Shown piece by piece: positions 52,750-64,000 of a stretch of 64,000 nucleotides of DNA. Position numbers and translations under genes: made by a program. The notes below the pieces were generated by a model, which was not told the origin of the DNA, did no database searches, and was given only the letters and a program-made list of their open reading frames with translations. This DNA comes from Alentia gelatinosa (lineage: Eukaryota; Annelida; Polychaeta; Phyllodocida; Polynoidae). The stretch is taken from positions 37,165,360-37,229,359 of the forward strand of contig OX465583.1 in the NCBI GenBank assembly GCA_950022655.1, written 5' to 3'. Every line of letters starts with the position of its first letter. Position 1 is the first letter of the stretch.

Positions 52750-55700
52750 GATGGGATTCCAGGTAGGTGAGACAAAGGCACTTGGTTCTGTATGTGATTA
52801 ATGTTAATGTGGTGTATGATATGCGCCAGTTTGTAGATTACAAAGTGCTCTGAGAGTTCTAATGACCTGAAGGTCAGGTACAGAGGCTCTCTAATGAAGG
52901 CATGTGGAGTGGTGGGCGGGGCGGTGGGAAGCCCAATAACGGTCCGACCGTTAGTAGTACGTGAAAAGTGCGATATAATTCGGGCTGACTGAAATAAACC
53001 ACTCAGAGAAATACTGGCTTGTCACTATTGCATCGGCGACAATACTTGCACATCTCGAGTAAAACACGGCACACGCTAACGTATCCGTATTTCCAATACG
53101 CTTGTTCTTTTAGTACTCACTACAAGATGCCAAACACGTTAACAGTATTTCACAGAAAAACTGCTACATTGCAAATACAACAGTTATTGCGCAACTTTTT
53201 TTAAAGAATCATTTGTGCCGCATCGTACATTATTTATGAGCAATTAAGAATTATAATCTTCTTTGTCTATAAAATATATGGAGCTGGGTTGGAGGTGATA
53301 AACTTTTTCTTCATAGTAGACATTAATCCTATAAAGTCAGAGTGACTCTACTTTAGTTCCATATCCAGCAATAAGGACACAGTGATGTCAAGACATCCTC
53401 CCCCCAACAACAACCTTCTACAAATAGCCGCCTTCTGGTGTCCATTTAGTTGAAATCTAAGAGCGTTAAACCCTGTGAACTCGAAGGGAACTGACTCTCC
53501 GATGCTACATGCTTTCATGGTAATGGATAATGTACACTAAGAACCGGCGTCCACCTACAACGATAGAAATTTAGACCTCCCGTTGCGGGCTTCGATATAA
53601 AAAGTCATAATCGTAGGCTAATCGGGAAGGTCCATGTCATAGACAAACGTCTAGACAAGCCACTTTTCCACGCATCGTAATGTGTATACGACTCTCTGCA
53701 TAAAAAGGTGATCATCGTCCCATTACACCTCACAATGTAACCAGTACATTAATACAGATCTTGCGGTATAGCATTCTTGTTTTTAATTATATGACAAATT
53801 ACAATTCAGGAAAGCCTGCTAGGTTATGAATAATCTTTTACCAATATGTACACAAAACAGCATTATGTATATTTTTAGAGACCAACAAATTGTTTCAATT
53901 CCAAATAAAGAAAGTATTGATTTCAGGCACATTGACCTAATCAGAAATCATATTTATAGTGTATAAGGGCCTTTATATCTACTATTTAATCACACAATTT
54001 CATAATATTTTATTTAGTATTTCACACATGAGAGTGATTTTCTAGCCAGAATACGATTAGAAACCCGATTTAAACATTATTGAATGATTTCAGACTTTTC
54101 ATCAGGAGAGAATCGTAGATGCCTGTTTTACATTGAAGCCTAATTACAGACAGGGAATCAACTGCCCTGATGAAAGGTGACCTTCCAACGAGTTTTTTTA
54201 ATTCTATTGGGAGGTGCATCATAGGGCATATTGGAGCGTATCAGGAACTCAGTGGACGTTAGCCTCTACGAATTATGTACCAGGATAATGGAAAGATAAA
54301 ACAATGTGGCAAATTACTACAATGATTGATTGGAATGAACTAGTAAAATGTCCTATAAGATACTCTTCTTATTGCAAGAACAAATAGAAAAGGATGGAGG
54401 TCATAATGATGCTTAGTCCCATACTCCTTCCTACACCACACCGCCCTCTACAGATAGAAGCCACACACACTCGCAAGAAATTCAGTATTCAGCCTTGTAC
54501 TTTAAAGATGAACACTAGTGTTTGTTTAAAAATGCTACGGGCGCTACGGGCATCAAGTAAGCCTTCATTACTCTATTGATTTGTATGGCTGGCTTGCTTT
54601 CAAGTACATGTATTCAAAATCTTGTTTTTCTCTCTATTATTGACCATGTACAAGTACTTAGACTAAGGCGCCTCTTATACTGACCCATTGAATTGTTGTA
54701 CTTAAGAATGGTCCATAATAATAATTTGATTTTATATTGCGCAATAATCAATCAATATACCGTTGTGGGCTGGGAAATAATTTATATATATTCAATATTT
54801 TATATCCTGGTAATAAACATGCACGTCAGCTTCATTTATGACAATGTGAATATACCGATAATATTCAGGTTTTCTCAAAGGTTATATTAATTACTGTCAA
54901 TTAGTGTAATCGCGCTTTTCATTCCCTTATTGAGGTTGAAGCTAAAATGTAAGGAAAGACAGCTTTGGTACAGAGTCATGCCTAAAGACAGAGTATGTAA
55001 ACGTGAACATGGAGTTTTAATCTAGGTTTCACTCTCTGGTAAAGTCTCTGGTAAAAAATAGTAAAGCATTTAGCATTTTCCCTTGATTTTGTTATTGTTA
55101 CGGTATGAGCAACAAACATCCTATTACAATTTGCAAAATATTTGAGACAGATTCAATCTATACATTCTCTCAATTTACTTCATATTTACCAGTACTTACA
55201 TAATTATTCTGTATGACTATATATACATGAATATATTTATATATGCATTTAAACACGTAGTTTCTGTTCCATGACTTCATTATAGATACTCAGGTTTATC
55301 TCCAGGCTTTTGGCACCCAAGTTCAGTCGCGTCCAAACTTGGTCGAAATCTGAACTCTATTAAAGTATACAAAAAGGTAGAAAGGTGGGAACTGTGTGAC
55401 CTTACATATCACCTTCCTATAAAGATAGCTACCTAAAGCCTGTATGTTAAAAGGTTAATCCCAGTCCTTAAGGCTCGTACGTTGACACACACTGGGGGAA
55501 AGTCGGCCTCCGTTCAGCTCGGCCAACCTGATGGCCGCCATGTTGACTAAGCTTTCAATGGAAACCTCACTACCGCACTCGATGATGTTTATCGAGCTTT
55601 GCAGTACTGTGAGGTGTAGGTCTATAGGGTAAGATAACAGATCGAACTTATTGTCCCATCACGTTCAACAATTTATCCAGACTTGCATACAGCGCGACCT

Positions 55701-55880
55701 CCAGTTTAACTTAAAGTTCTACATTTAAAGGAAAATTCCGAACGGAGCATAAAATATGCACATCATGGTCAGGGAAACCCATAGGGACGGGCAACAAGGG
55801 CAGAAAAGGAAATTGGTTTTGACAGGACAACTTTCCTCATGGAGTTCTTTTTGTCGCTGCTTTTTCCCCAATTTTGTCTG
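52750..55880. other. AT-rich intergenic DNA, no gene recognised
   Basis: No domain-like frame. A segment at about 53545-53700 and one at 46015-46200 share words such as CCGGCGTCCAYCTAC and ATCGTAG, suggesting an old dispersed repeat. Confidence 0.45.
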
Positions 55881-55934
55881 AAAAAAGGGTGGCGTTTTGT
55901 GAAAGATTACGACTTAATCCTACTCAGGTTCGCT

Positions 55935-56175
55935 CTGCGCATGCTCCAATGTCGGTAAACACCGGCAGGGGGAGCGCGCGTCGCCCAGCGCCGTGTTTTG
56001 TCAACAGGATCTTTTTGCGTCTTCCTGGAGGACAATATGGCGGCGGCCACCTCTGGACCCTGGAGGCGTAGGGGTCAGGAGAGGTCAAAGCGACGCGGAC
56101 AATATCCCAGAAGGCACCCCAAATTAACAGCCTCATTCTGATTCTGTCAAAACATGGCCCTGTCAGCACGCATGC
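55935..56175. promoter_or_regulatory. CpG promoter-like module (NRF1/YY1) with CTCF-like motif
   Basis: CTGCGCATGCTCC near 55935 and GCATGCGCGA near 56170 (NRF1-like), CAATATGGCGGCGGCC near 56033 (YY1-like), CCGGCAGGGGGAGC at 55962-55975 (CTCF-like) and AGGTCAAAG near 56084. Confidence 0.4.
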
Positions 56176-56749
56176 GCGATCAGATTTAGCCGATGAAACT
56201 GTTTGTATTCTTTGGTCGGTGTGGATTATTAAAAAAAGACAAGAATTCTGGGTGGGGACAATTAATAAAGTCAGCACCGAAAAAAAGACGAAATGGAAAA
56301 ACAGCGGAGAATTGAAGCATCAACATGGGCTTAAAGTTTTTCTTTCCCCTTTTTGCCTGTTGAGTTTTGCTCCATCTTTTTACCATCATCATTGACTGAA
56401 TGCCACTGTTCAAATAGAGTTTCTTTTGTTCATTACCACGGGCATACGTGCTGGCAGTTAATTAACAAGCCCTATATAATTACTGGTAAGAGGGAATCTG
56501 GTGGATTTATGCGGGCAGTTTTTAATCTTTCGGTCCACTTCACGGCTTAGTGTACGAGGATACCTTACCAGGCGTCGCCTGCAATGCCTCTGACATATTA
56601 CAAGCGATGCTTATTAGGACAAGAATTACGTACATGCCATAAAATTATACGGCCGATTTCCTTATAGATGCATGTCCTTTATAGCAACAGACATTCCCCT
56701 GTTTGCACCACCGCAGATTCGCACTTTAATAAAGCGGCGCTAGCTTCAT

Positions 56750-57420
56750 AAATTAGGGGCGGGGTTAGAGGGTTGGGTGGCGGCGGCGCTGGCTTATGGA
56801 TGCTATGACAGAACCATCAGGTAGCCTTATCTGTCACTTAGCGCCGCACGCCGGGCTCGGCCCCGCGGCTCCGGGCCCGCATTACGCGGCTGAATCCGAC
56901 ACGATCTCCGGTCGTGGGCGCGGCGAGCCCCGAGCCCCGCCCGGCCTAATTAAACCCGCGCCTACTTGCCGGCCCTGATTATTGAGATTGTCATCGCAGC
57001 ACGAGGCCCGGAATTATTGGCCAATTCCGTCAGACCTGTCAGATTTGTCACTCCGTCCCGCGGCAAATACGCGTCAAGTCGGTGGCGCGGCCACATTAAT
57101 ACGGCGCGCGCCGCGTCGCCCGCGCCCAGATTACCGCCTGATCTCGCAATATCCTTTGTCGGCGTGCGCCGCCCGCCGCCGTGTCCGCAATCACGCCCGG
57201 AATATTTCGCCGGCGTCGTTCACCGTGCCGCTGGCCTCTCGTCTCCCCCTTCTCTACCCCTCCTCCCCCTCTCTGTGGCCCTCTCTCTCCGCCAGCACCG
57301 ACATGCGGCGGGATATCCCAATGTCGACGAAATAAAGGACTCTATTAGTATTGGGGAGATTAGAGTGGCGGACGCCCGGCGCGCCTTGGTTTCCTATTGA
57401 AACGTACGCCACCAGGATAT
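56750..57420. promoter_or_regulatory. CpG-rich patch with homeodomain-type sites
   Basis: High CpG density combined with AT-rich words CCTAATTAAA (56946), CTGATTATTGAG, GAATTATTGGCCAATTC and ACATTAATAC. This mix is common in developmental enhancers and promoters. Long open frames on + (56966-57400) come from GC content; no product is recognised. Confidence 0.35.
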
Positions 57421-57464
57421 GAGGCACGCCGCCCGCCGCGCCGCGCCACATCGCCACACGGGGT

Positions 57465-58700
57465 GCTCCGCCCAGCTCCTAACTCTGTCGTCTGCCCAGC
57501 TCATCTGCCCAGCTCCTCTACCTAGCTCACTCTGCCCTGCTTTATTCTGCCCTGAAAAACTCCGCCCTGCTCTTAACTTTGCCCAGCTGCATCATGTCGC
57601 AATTCCCTTTACTAACTCTGAACTGCCCGGTTCTGCCAAGCTCCTAACTCCACTTTATGCAATACTCTAGCTACCCTCTTTTACTCCACCTAGCTCCAGT
57701 ATTGCGCTCCAGTACTGCGCTCCAGTATTGCGCTCCAGTTTTCCCCAATACTCTGCCCAAATCTTAACTCTGCCTAGATGTGCTATGTCGTAAATCACTC
57801 TGCCAAACGCCAACTCTGAACTGCCTTATTCTGCCTAACACGTAACTCCACTCAGTCCTTTTTCTACTTCAGTACCGCCAACTGCTCTGCTCTGCTCCAG
57901 CTTTGCTCTGCCCTGCTCCGCACAGCTCTTAACTCAGCTGCCCATTTGCATCCTGTCACCAATCACCTTGCCCAACTCCAACTCTGAACTGCCCTATTTG
58001 GTTCAGTTAAGATCTCATCTTCATTCCGTTCTACCATCCCTGATTCAAAACGCCCAACTGTTCCATTCAGCTCAATCTCTGCTCTGCCCGACTCTGCCTG
58101 CCCTACTTTGCTCTGCCCTACTCTGCCCTGTCCTAATCTGTCCAGCTATTGTCTATGCCAAGCCTCACTCTGTCCCTGATCTTCCCTACACTACCCCACC
58201 CAGTCCTGTCTGTCTAACCTTATCAATGCTCACCCTTATTCTGTCCACTATACTCTACACTCTAGCATTCGCACTTCATCCATTCAGTCCCACTGCCCTG
58301 GTCCATCCTATACCAACCCATCCGCCCATTTCTAACCACATTACCCCACTATTCTGCCCTATTTTGGCACACTCCAGCCTCTCTGTCCATCTCTGCTACA
58401 CTAAACTGTACTCTATCCAGTGTGCCCACTTTGCCCTAATTTGCTCCACTCTCATCACACTGCCCTGCTCCACCCAACTCCACCCCATCTTCCAACCTCA
58501 CCCGTGCACTCCACCCAATTCCACCCTACTCTGCCCAATTCCATCCCACTCCACCCTAATTGGCACTATACTCTGCCCAACTATGCTCACTTTGCCTTGA
58601 CCCACTCCATTCTGCCCCACTTCATACTACTCTGCCCACTACTCCCCTCTCTGCCCAGTCTTCACCCCTCATTCCAGTTCTACCCGGCTTCACTCCCCCC
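57465..58700. repeat. 1.2-kb C/T-rich degenerate tandem tract
   Basis: Continuous variation on CTCTGCCC(A/T)GCTC, CTCCACCC and AACTCTG words, with three exact copies of CTCCAGTATTGCG or close variants near 57690-57735. There is strong pyrimidine bias on +. A 210-codon frame inside is an artefact of the repeat. Confidence 0.7.
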
Positions 58701-58729
58701 TCCCCAGCACCACCCAGCATGTGGCTATG

Positions 58730-59600
58730 AGGCCGGCGCGCCGAGGCTTCGAGTGGAGATCAAGTGGGAAAACAGGCGGCGAGGACTGGCCAATAAAAAC
58801 TAATCTACCAGTATTTAACTAATATTTGCGCGGGGACTCCGTACGGGGATCGGCGGTGAGCTGCCACCGCTGGTCTCGCCTGCGGTTCTTATAGGGGAGC
58901 TGCTCTGTGATTGTGTGTGTATGTTGAAGGGGGGGGGGGGCAGACGAGTTGCTCGCGCCAGACTCAGGGACGCGTCGAGGCGCTCATAGACACGCCATGT
59001 TTGACCACGTCTTGCAAACATGGGGAACACCGGCCGCAATTACCGCCTCCCGGCACCCTCTGCCGCCCGGCCCGTCGCGCGCCGACAGGCCCGGCAGCTG
59101 ATCGATTCCTGATCTCCTACAATAACCCCTAATTAAAAAATAACTCCCTCTACCCCTCTCTTCCCTGGTAGCACATCCACTAACACCCCACCCTCCCTCT
59201 GCCTACCGATCTCCCCTGCCGCCGCTATCGTATCCACCCCCTTATCATCCACCCCATCACTACCCTCACCCACACACAACGTGAGGGTTCTTCTTTTGGC
59301 TGCTGGCTGTCCGAGCAGTCGGTCGGTGGCTGCATCTGTCATTCTCACACTCCCCGCGTTGACGCACTGCTATCCTACACGGCGCGGGGACGGGTCCCTT
59401 ACCACCATCCTGAGTCTGAGAACTTGGGGTAAGTAGGCGGAGGAGGCGCTGTGACGGCCGTGCGTGTAGCCTGCAGGCAGCGCCAGAAAAAGGCAATTGG
59501 CGGACGGACTGGAACCGCAAGGAGCAGGAGTTAGGAGGGCAGCAGGAGGAAGCTGAGAGAAGCAAGGGTCAGGCAGTGTACAGACAGACGAGCATTTAGA
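58730..59600. promoter_or_regulatory. CpG-rich region upstream of candidate first exon
   Basis: GC-rich, including a G run near 58930 and CCTAATTAAA near 59128. It ends about 100 bp before the candidate start codon at 59693. No exon is supported inside. Confidence 0.25.
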
Positions 59601-59692
59601 CGGGCCAGGTTACTGGAGGTTAGATACGAATATATCACATATAATACATTTATATATACATACAAGTTGAGAGCTGACAAGAACAAGGCATC

Positions 59693-59769
59693 ATGCTAGC
59701 AAGTCACCATCACCACCACCACTCGTCAGGTAGGCCTACCATGGTGCCTGCCCAGTCGTCTGAACACAG
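59693..59769 (+). CDS. Candidate short first coding exon, unknown gene
   Basis: ATG opens MLASHHHHHHSSGRPTMVPA then QSSEH before donor A|GTAAGC; an alternative donor CAG|GTAGGC lies at about 59728. A TATA-like TTTATATATACA lies about 45 bp upstream, after the CpG-rich region. His runs are common near the N-terminus of transcription factors, but nothing identifies this gene and later exons are outside or unseen. Confidence 0.22.
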
Positions 59770-59788
59770 TAAGCAAACCTTACTATTA

Positions 59789-59857
59789 TCTCTCTCCCTC
59801 TGTGTGTGTGTGTGTGTGTGTGTATGTGTGTGTGTGTGTAGGTGTGTGTGTGTGTGT

Positions 59858-59949
<92 letters not shown>

Positions 59950-59955
59950 TATAGA
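59789..59955. repeat. Compound (TG)n(TC)n(TA)n microsatellite
   Basis: Successive TG, TC and TA dinucleotide runs over about 165 bp. Confidence 0.9.
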
Positions 59956-59959
59956 CATG

Positions 59960-62050
59960 CTCACATGGTTAGTGTGGTGAATGAATATCCTCCCTGTATG
60001 TAAAATACCAATGCTTATATATAAGAATATGATACATATATGTATACTAAATCCATGTTTCTACGATTATATAAAAGGCCTTTGTTTCTGAAGATAGATT
60101 TGGTCGTCTTAAGTTTGACACGATCGAGACAAAATTGAGATGAAATCCAATCGTAGTAACTTTTGTTTTATTGCAAGAGTTTTGTTTTATACAACTAATG
60201 GTCCTCTTTTTATTTGCTGGATGGAGTGCGCCTGTTGTCCGTACTTTCTCACTCCCTCTATAGACAGCCCGAGACTGAAGGCACAGCTTTATATTAGGAT
60301 GTTGACGTATTATCATTTTAGCTGGTACATGTATATTTCCAAATATATTGGTCGACCTTAGTCATGATAAGGTGCATTTTTATCTTTTTAACACAATTAA
60401 CCTATATTACAATATGAAAGCATTTATATAGGGGAGAAAAGTTGATAAAATTAATTTTAACCATATCTTATTCAAGGCATATCATATCACAAACTTAATG
60501 ATTTTTTATTTACAAGGAGCCAGGAATATAAAGAATGTATATTGGGAATGATTCAGAATAAGGTAACAGCTGTCTGTAGAGTTGAATTGAAAAAGAGGCA
60601 CAACTCTACAACTGGCCAAAACGCTGATTTACAACGTCTATGTAGCCTTTTTCAAATCATATAGACTATCATAGATATATACATGTAGTCATGTCAAATA
60701 CGATGCTAACGCGTTATAAATATATTTGATATGTAAGATGTTGAAGTACAGTATACAAAAAGAACTACCTACGCTGTTTATAACAAAGGGCGTAATACAT
60801 GTGTACATGTAGAGTTTACACGAGCATTATATGTCCTGATAAGAGAAAGCACGCTAGCATATTAACCCTCTGAGTTAGTGATCCAGAGGTCTATTGAGGT
60901 CATACAGATTGGCGATAAGACTAAGCAGACACGAGGGTATAATTCTCCGACTACGATACAGTTGAGGGTCCAGTGGCAGATCCATTTCTCGGAGACCCAA
61001 CCCCCTTTACACATCGACCTATTTACTTCATAATTAGATTATGAAGGAGACCCAAGCAAAAGAAAAATCTGTGAATAATACCATCCTAATTACCAGTAGA
61101 CTAAAGGTTGTGCACTTTATTTTGCATGAAAAGAACAGAAGAGTGGAAAATATTACCCTATCCCATTATTTCCATTGGGACTTATCTTCTAAACCTTTTA
61201 CAGAAATTCTGAATTCTTTTGTGCAATGTCTGATTTGTTTCGGAGTTGAACACACCACGAACTATTCTGTTTGTTAAACCAGAGAAATCCCATCTAAAGG
61301 TTGTGTCTTCTGTAGCGAGGGTCTTTGGAGACTGTTGAAAATGTCACCCCATGTCCAAGCAGATTTTCGAGTACATTTAGCTGCACCGACGAACTGCAGA
61401 CCACCTTTAAGAAGGAAAGGGCAGGAATATTGGCAGCCAACGTGTATGTCTACTAGTACACCCGTGAATATGCATGTATCAGAACTAATAATTGCATTTA
61501 TAACAGGTCTATACTACCTATGCATACACTGTCATAGCTGAAGTATTGTTGTTTGTCCCACTAGACAGATTGACACTAAATGCATATTTGCTGATAATCA
61601 TATATACGAGTGTATATACATTTATATGTGTGTATGTGGTCCAGAGCTACACTTTTGCACTCGATGATATACTTATAAGGGTTGCATACAGTGCTACACA
61701 GTTAGGGTTTACATACAAATATCCATATATGTGTTTGAATATACTCAATGGCCACATTCGATAATCCGATGATGCCGACTCCCATTATAATACCACAGTT
61801 GATAATTGTATGCGTGTAGTTATTTTTTGGATTTTATTTATATAAAATCATGTTTGAATTGTGGTTTAAAGGAAGTTGGAAGATAGCGCCACTGTAGTCG
61901 GGGGATAACCACTATTGTCAGTTGTTATATTCCATAGATATTCATGAGACAATGCTTAAACCGCCGTATGGAAAGTTAAAAAAATATTTTGAAATCTGAA
62001 ATATCACGCATCTGGAAACGAGGTTTAGACCTGTTATTTCTACATTACCT
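59960..62050. other. AT-rich intergenic DNA, no gene recognised
   Basis: Scattered short frames (for example 61041-61277) without domain-like content or splice support. Confidence 0.45.
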
Positions 62051-62059
62051 GGCGAAAAC

Positions 62060-62935
62060 ACTACATAGATAAGTGATAAGTGATAAGAGATAAGTGACTG
62101 AGATAGTGTGTGAGTTAATGAGATAGCTGGTAATATGAATACATCTGTGAATCATGAGCGAGTAGACAGGTATTCAAAGACTGAACACATGTTGAGCAGG
62201 TTAGTAAAGGCAGTCACACAAATCATTCATAGTTGCTTATCGACCGTATCGATTGGACACTGCTATAGTTACAGTCATCTTCTTAGGCAGGCTGAAACTA
62301 GAGAATGCCCTGCACATGCGTGGGTAAATGAAGAAGTGAAGTAACAATGGCAGTGGGTTAAGAAGACATATATGGTGAGTAAATAACTGAAGAGGGAGGT
62401 TTAGCATGAATAGGAGACAGGCGAATGATAAGTGAGGAAGAACATGATTTATTCATAAATGAGTAACAATGAGAGTCATTGATTAGTCTGTGAGAAATGC
62501 ATGATTGATTAATGAATGGTTTCTGAGTGAGGGACATCGATTGATTTATAAGGGACCGACAGTATGAGTGTTTGGTGAGTGAGTGATTTTTTATCAATGT
62601 TAGATGAATGGGTAACTGATGGGTGATTGACCATTTTGTTTGATGAGTGAGAGACAGCATTAATGAGTGGTGAATGAGTGACATGCAGTTTGAGTGATTA
62701 AAGGATCAAAGACATGGACTTTTTGTGATTGATGAGTGAGTGAGAGTAGTATTGATTGATAGGTGAGTGATATGCAGTGTATGTGATTGATGAGTGAGTG
62801 ACAGCAGTATTGATTGAGTGATGGGTGAGTGACGTGTATAGGATGGTTGATTGATGTGTGAGTGGCATGCATTATTTCTGGTTGATATATGAATGAGTGA
62901 CAGCAAGAATGAACAACCAGCAAGAGATGAGTAAC
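62060..62935. repeat. Degenerate GAGTGA-rich tandem tract
   Basis: Begins with GATAAGTGATAAGAGATAAG and later has units of about 40-60 bp such as GATTGATGAGTGAGTGACAG and CAGTATTGATTGA. The minus-strand frames rich in SLTHQS and HSLINQS are artefacts. Confidence 0.6.
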
Positions 62936-63099
62936 TCAAAGTCGGCGTGAGTCAGTGTCAGACTTAATGAGTAAGAATACCGGTAACTCCCCAAGATAGT
63001 TACACTTACATACACGCAGCGTGGGAGGCAAGAAAAGTGGATGCGAGGGGTTAGCAGGCAGCAGGACGTCTCCGTCAGATATAAGAGAGATAAGAGACG

Positions 63100-63500
63100 A
63101 GGCCAGCACGGGGTGTAAACCCACCCTGAGCGGCAGGCCCCACTTCAAAGCGCCGTTAACACGAGCGGCTCTAAACCAGGCCCGAGCAGCTCAGCCCGCC
63201 GGATGAGAGCGGAATAAAACAATTTAATGTTTGGATACCGTCCCTTATCGGAGCGCCTGGTTTTTTAAAGGTGAACAAAAGCCTTGTTTAATGAGGGTAT
63301 CAGCACGGCACTGTGGCCAAGGCTGGGGCCAGGGCTGGCAGCTAAGTCGGCCGCTGATAACCTGGGCTCGATCAGAGGGAATCGGCTGTTTTTGATCTTC
63401 CCCATGCCGGGCTTCATCAATGGGGGGCGGGTCGGCAGGCCGCGATGATGACAATTATAGAGAGACTCAAGCGTCGTTTGATTGCAGACTAAGCGCGTAT
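63100..63500. promoter_or_regulatory. Candidate enhancer with paired SOX-type sites
   Basis: AACAAAAG at 63274-63281 is followed directly by CCTTGTTT at 63282-63289 as an inverted pair. AAACAATTTAAT near 63217 and GACAATTAT near 63450 add two more ACAAT cores. GC-rich DNA follows to 63780. Function is inferred from motif arrangement. Confidence 0.3.
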
Positions 63501-63830
63501 AATTGAGTGTTTGTGCCGGGCTGGCGCGTAAGCCCGGGTTATCAGGCGGCCTGCCCGCCGTGTCTGCGCGCCCACCGCCCGCCGATCCCGCACGGATCCA
63601 GGATGGATCCCGCCCGGATCAGGACCCAATCCGGCCTGTAATGACGCCAGCGGCCCCGCCCCTCCTCCCCGCGCCCCACTCTATGAATACCACATTACTA
63701 CGACGAGCCCGCCCGCCACCCCCCGGCCGGGCCACGCCCCACCCCGCGCCGCCACACACGTACCTGCCTCCGCCTGACGCCACCTCACACAGGAGGAACC
63801 TGCTTCTGTACCTCTCTGTATGTATACGTC
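63500..63830. other. CpG-rich patch, no gene recognised
   Basis: Very GC-rich (CCGCCCGCCGATCCCGCACGG, CCCGGCCGGGCCACGCC). Overlapping open frames on both strands follow from composition. Confidence 0.35.
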
Positions 63831-64000
63831 TGTAGTGTGCATAGTGTCTGCTGTTTGCTGCTCTGTCGTTACAACGTAGGCCCCCCAACTGTGTACACAT
63901 TTCCAGTCATGTTAAACCGTAGTAGGCACTCTGTCGTCTCAGTTATATCGTCCTCCACGGCCGCCAAAGCCCATTTATGTCATACCTTGTAAATGCTGCA

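Noticed and set aside
56966..57400. Overlapping 144- and 117-codon frames in CpG-rich DNA
   Set aside because: Overlapping open frames in GC-rich DNA are expected by chance; residues show no domain pattern and the frames lack splice sites.
57968..58600. 210-codon hydrophobic Leu/Pro/Ser-rich frame
   Set aside because: It lies wholly inside the pyrimidine tract; open frames are expected from the composition and there is no domain.
59693..59730. HHHHHHSSG resembling a cloning-vector His tag
   Set aside because: The codons differ from vector usage, and flanking DNA is ordinary genomic sequence with a microsatellite; no vector backbone is present.
62358..62939. Minus-strand frames rich in SLTHQS and HSLINQS
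   Set aside because: They are readings of the GAGTGA tandem tract and have no domain or splice context.
1..64000. CRISPR arrays, operons or phage modules
   Set aside because: None seen. The tandem repeats here are degenerate minisatellites without uniform spacers, and gene structure is eukaryotic.

Overview
This is animal (metazoan) nuclear DNA, judged by spliced genes with GT-AG introns, zona pellucida (ZP) domain exons, a PIF/Harbinger DNA transposon, a non-LTR retrotransposon, many microsatellites and patches of CpG-rich DNA. Base composition and repeat content look like a marine invertebrate (mollusc, brachiopod, annelid or amphioxus-like). The sequence alone does not let me name the clade. 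There is nothing bacterial: no operons, no CRISPR array.

Left third (1-28.1 kb): two tandem ZP-domain genes on the + strand. Gene A (2-12722, its 5' part lies outside the window) has seven exons here. They give an open 407-residue C-terminal part: ZP-N and ZP-C with eight conserved cysteines, a basic RKRR furin-type site, a transmembrane segment and a short cytoplasmic tail. Gene B (at least 21997-28088, perhaps from 20423) repeats the same exon sizes and intron phases. It stops ten codons into its last exon, right after the eighth cysteine, so it lacks the cleavage site and membrane anchor. In gene B one tandem array carries copies of the splice acceptor of its first recognised exon, and another carries copies of the splice donor of its second. 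Between and inside these genes lie several mobile elements: a complete-looking 5.0 kb Harbinger transposon in intron 4 of gene A (3219-8234, TAA target duplication, intact transposase plus a three-exon MADF/BESS-like partner gene), two copies of a hAT-like non-autonomous element carrying a 62-bp minisatellite, and a family of foldback elements with GGGCCC tips (10.4-18.2 kb).

Middle (28.1-38.2 kb): mostly non-coding. It holds a cluster of nuclear-receptor half-sites (30.9-31.3 kb) and an uninterrupted 976-codon endonuclease/reverse-transcriptase ORF of a non-LTR retrotransposon on the - strand. That element sits between two related C-rich tandem-repeat tracts.

Right part (38.2-64 kb): no convincing multi-exon gene. 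Recurrent CpG-rich patches carry ETS, NRF1-like and YY1-like motifs (43.4, 45.2, 46.5, 51.3, 55.9 kb), a same-orientation series of CTCF-like motifs, a dense CRE/ATF-like cluster (52.6 kb) and SOX- and homeodomain-type motifs (56.9, 63.2 kb). Truncated retrotransposon tails, a 1.2-kb pyrimidine tract and several minisatellites fill much of the rest. This looks like a gene-poor regulatory landscape; a weak candidate first exon lies at 59693. Motif calls are by eye and inferential.
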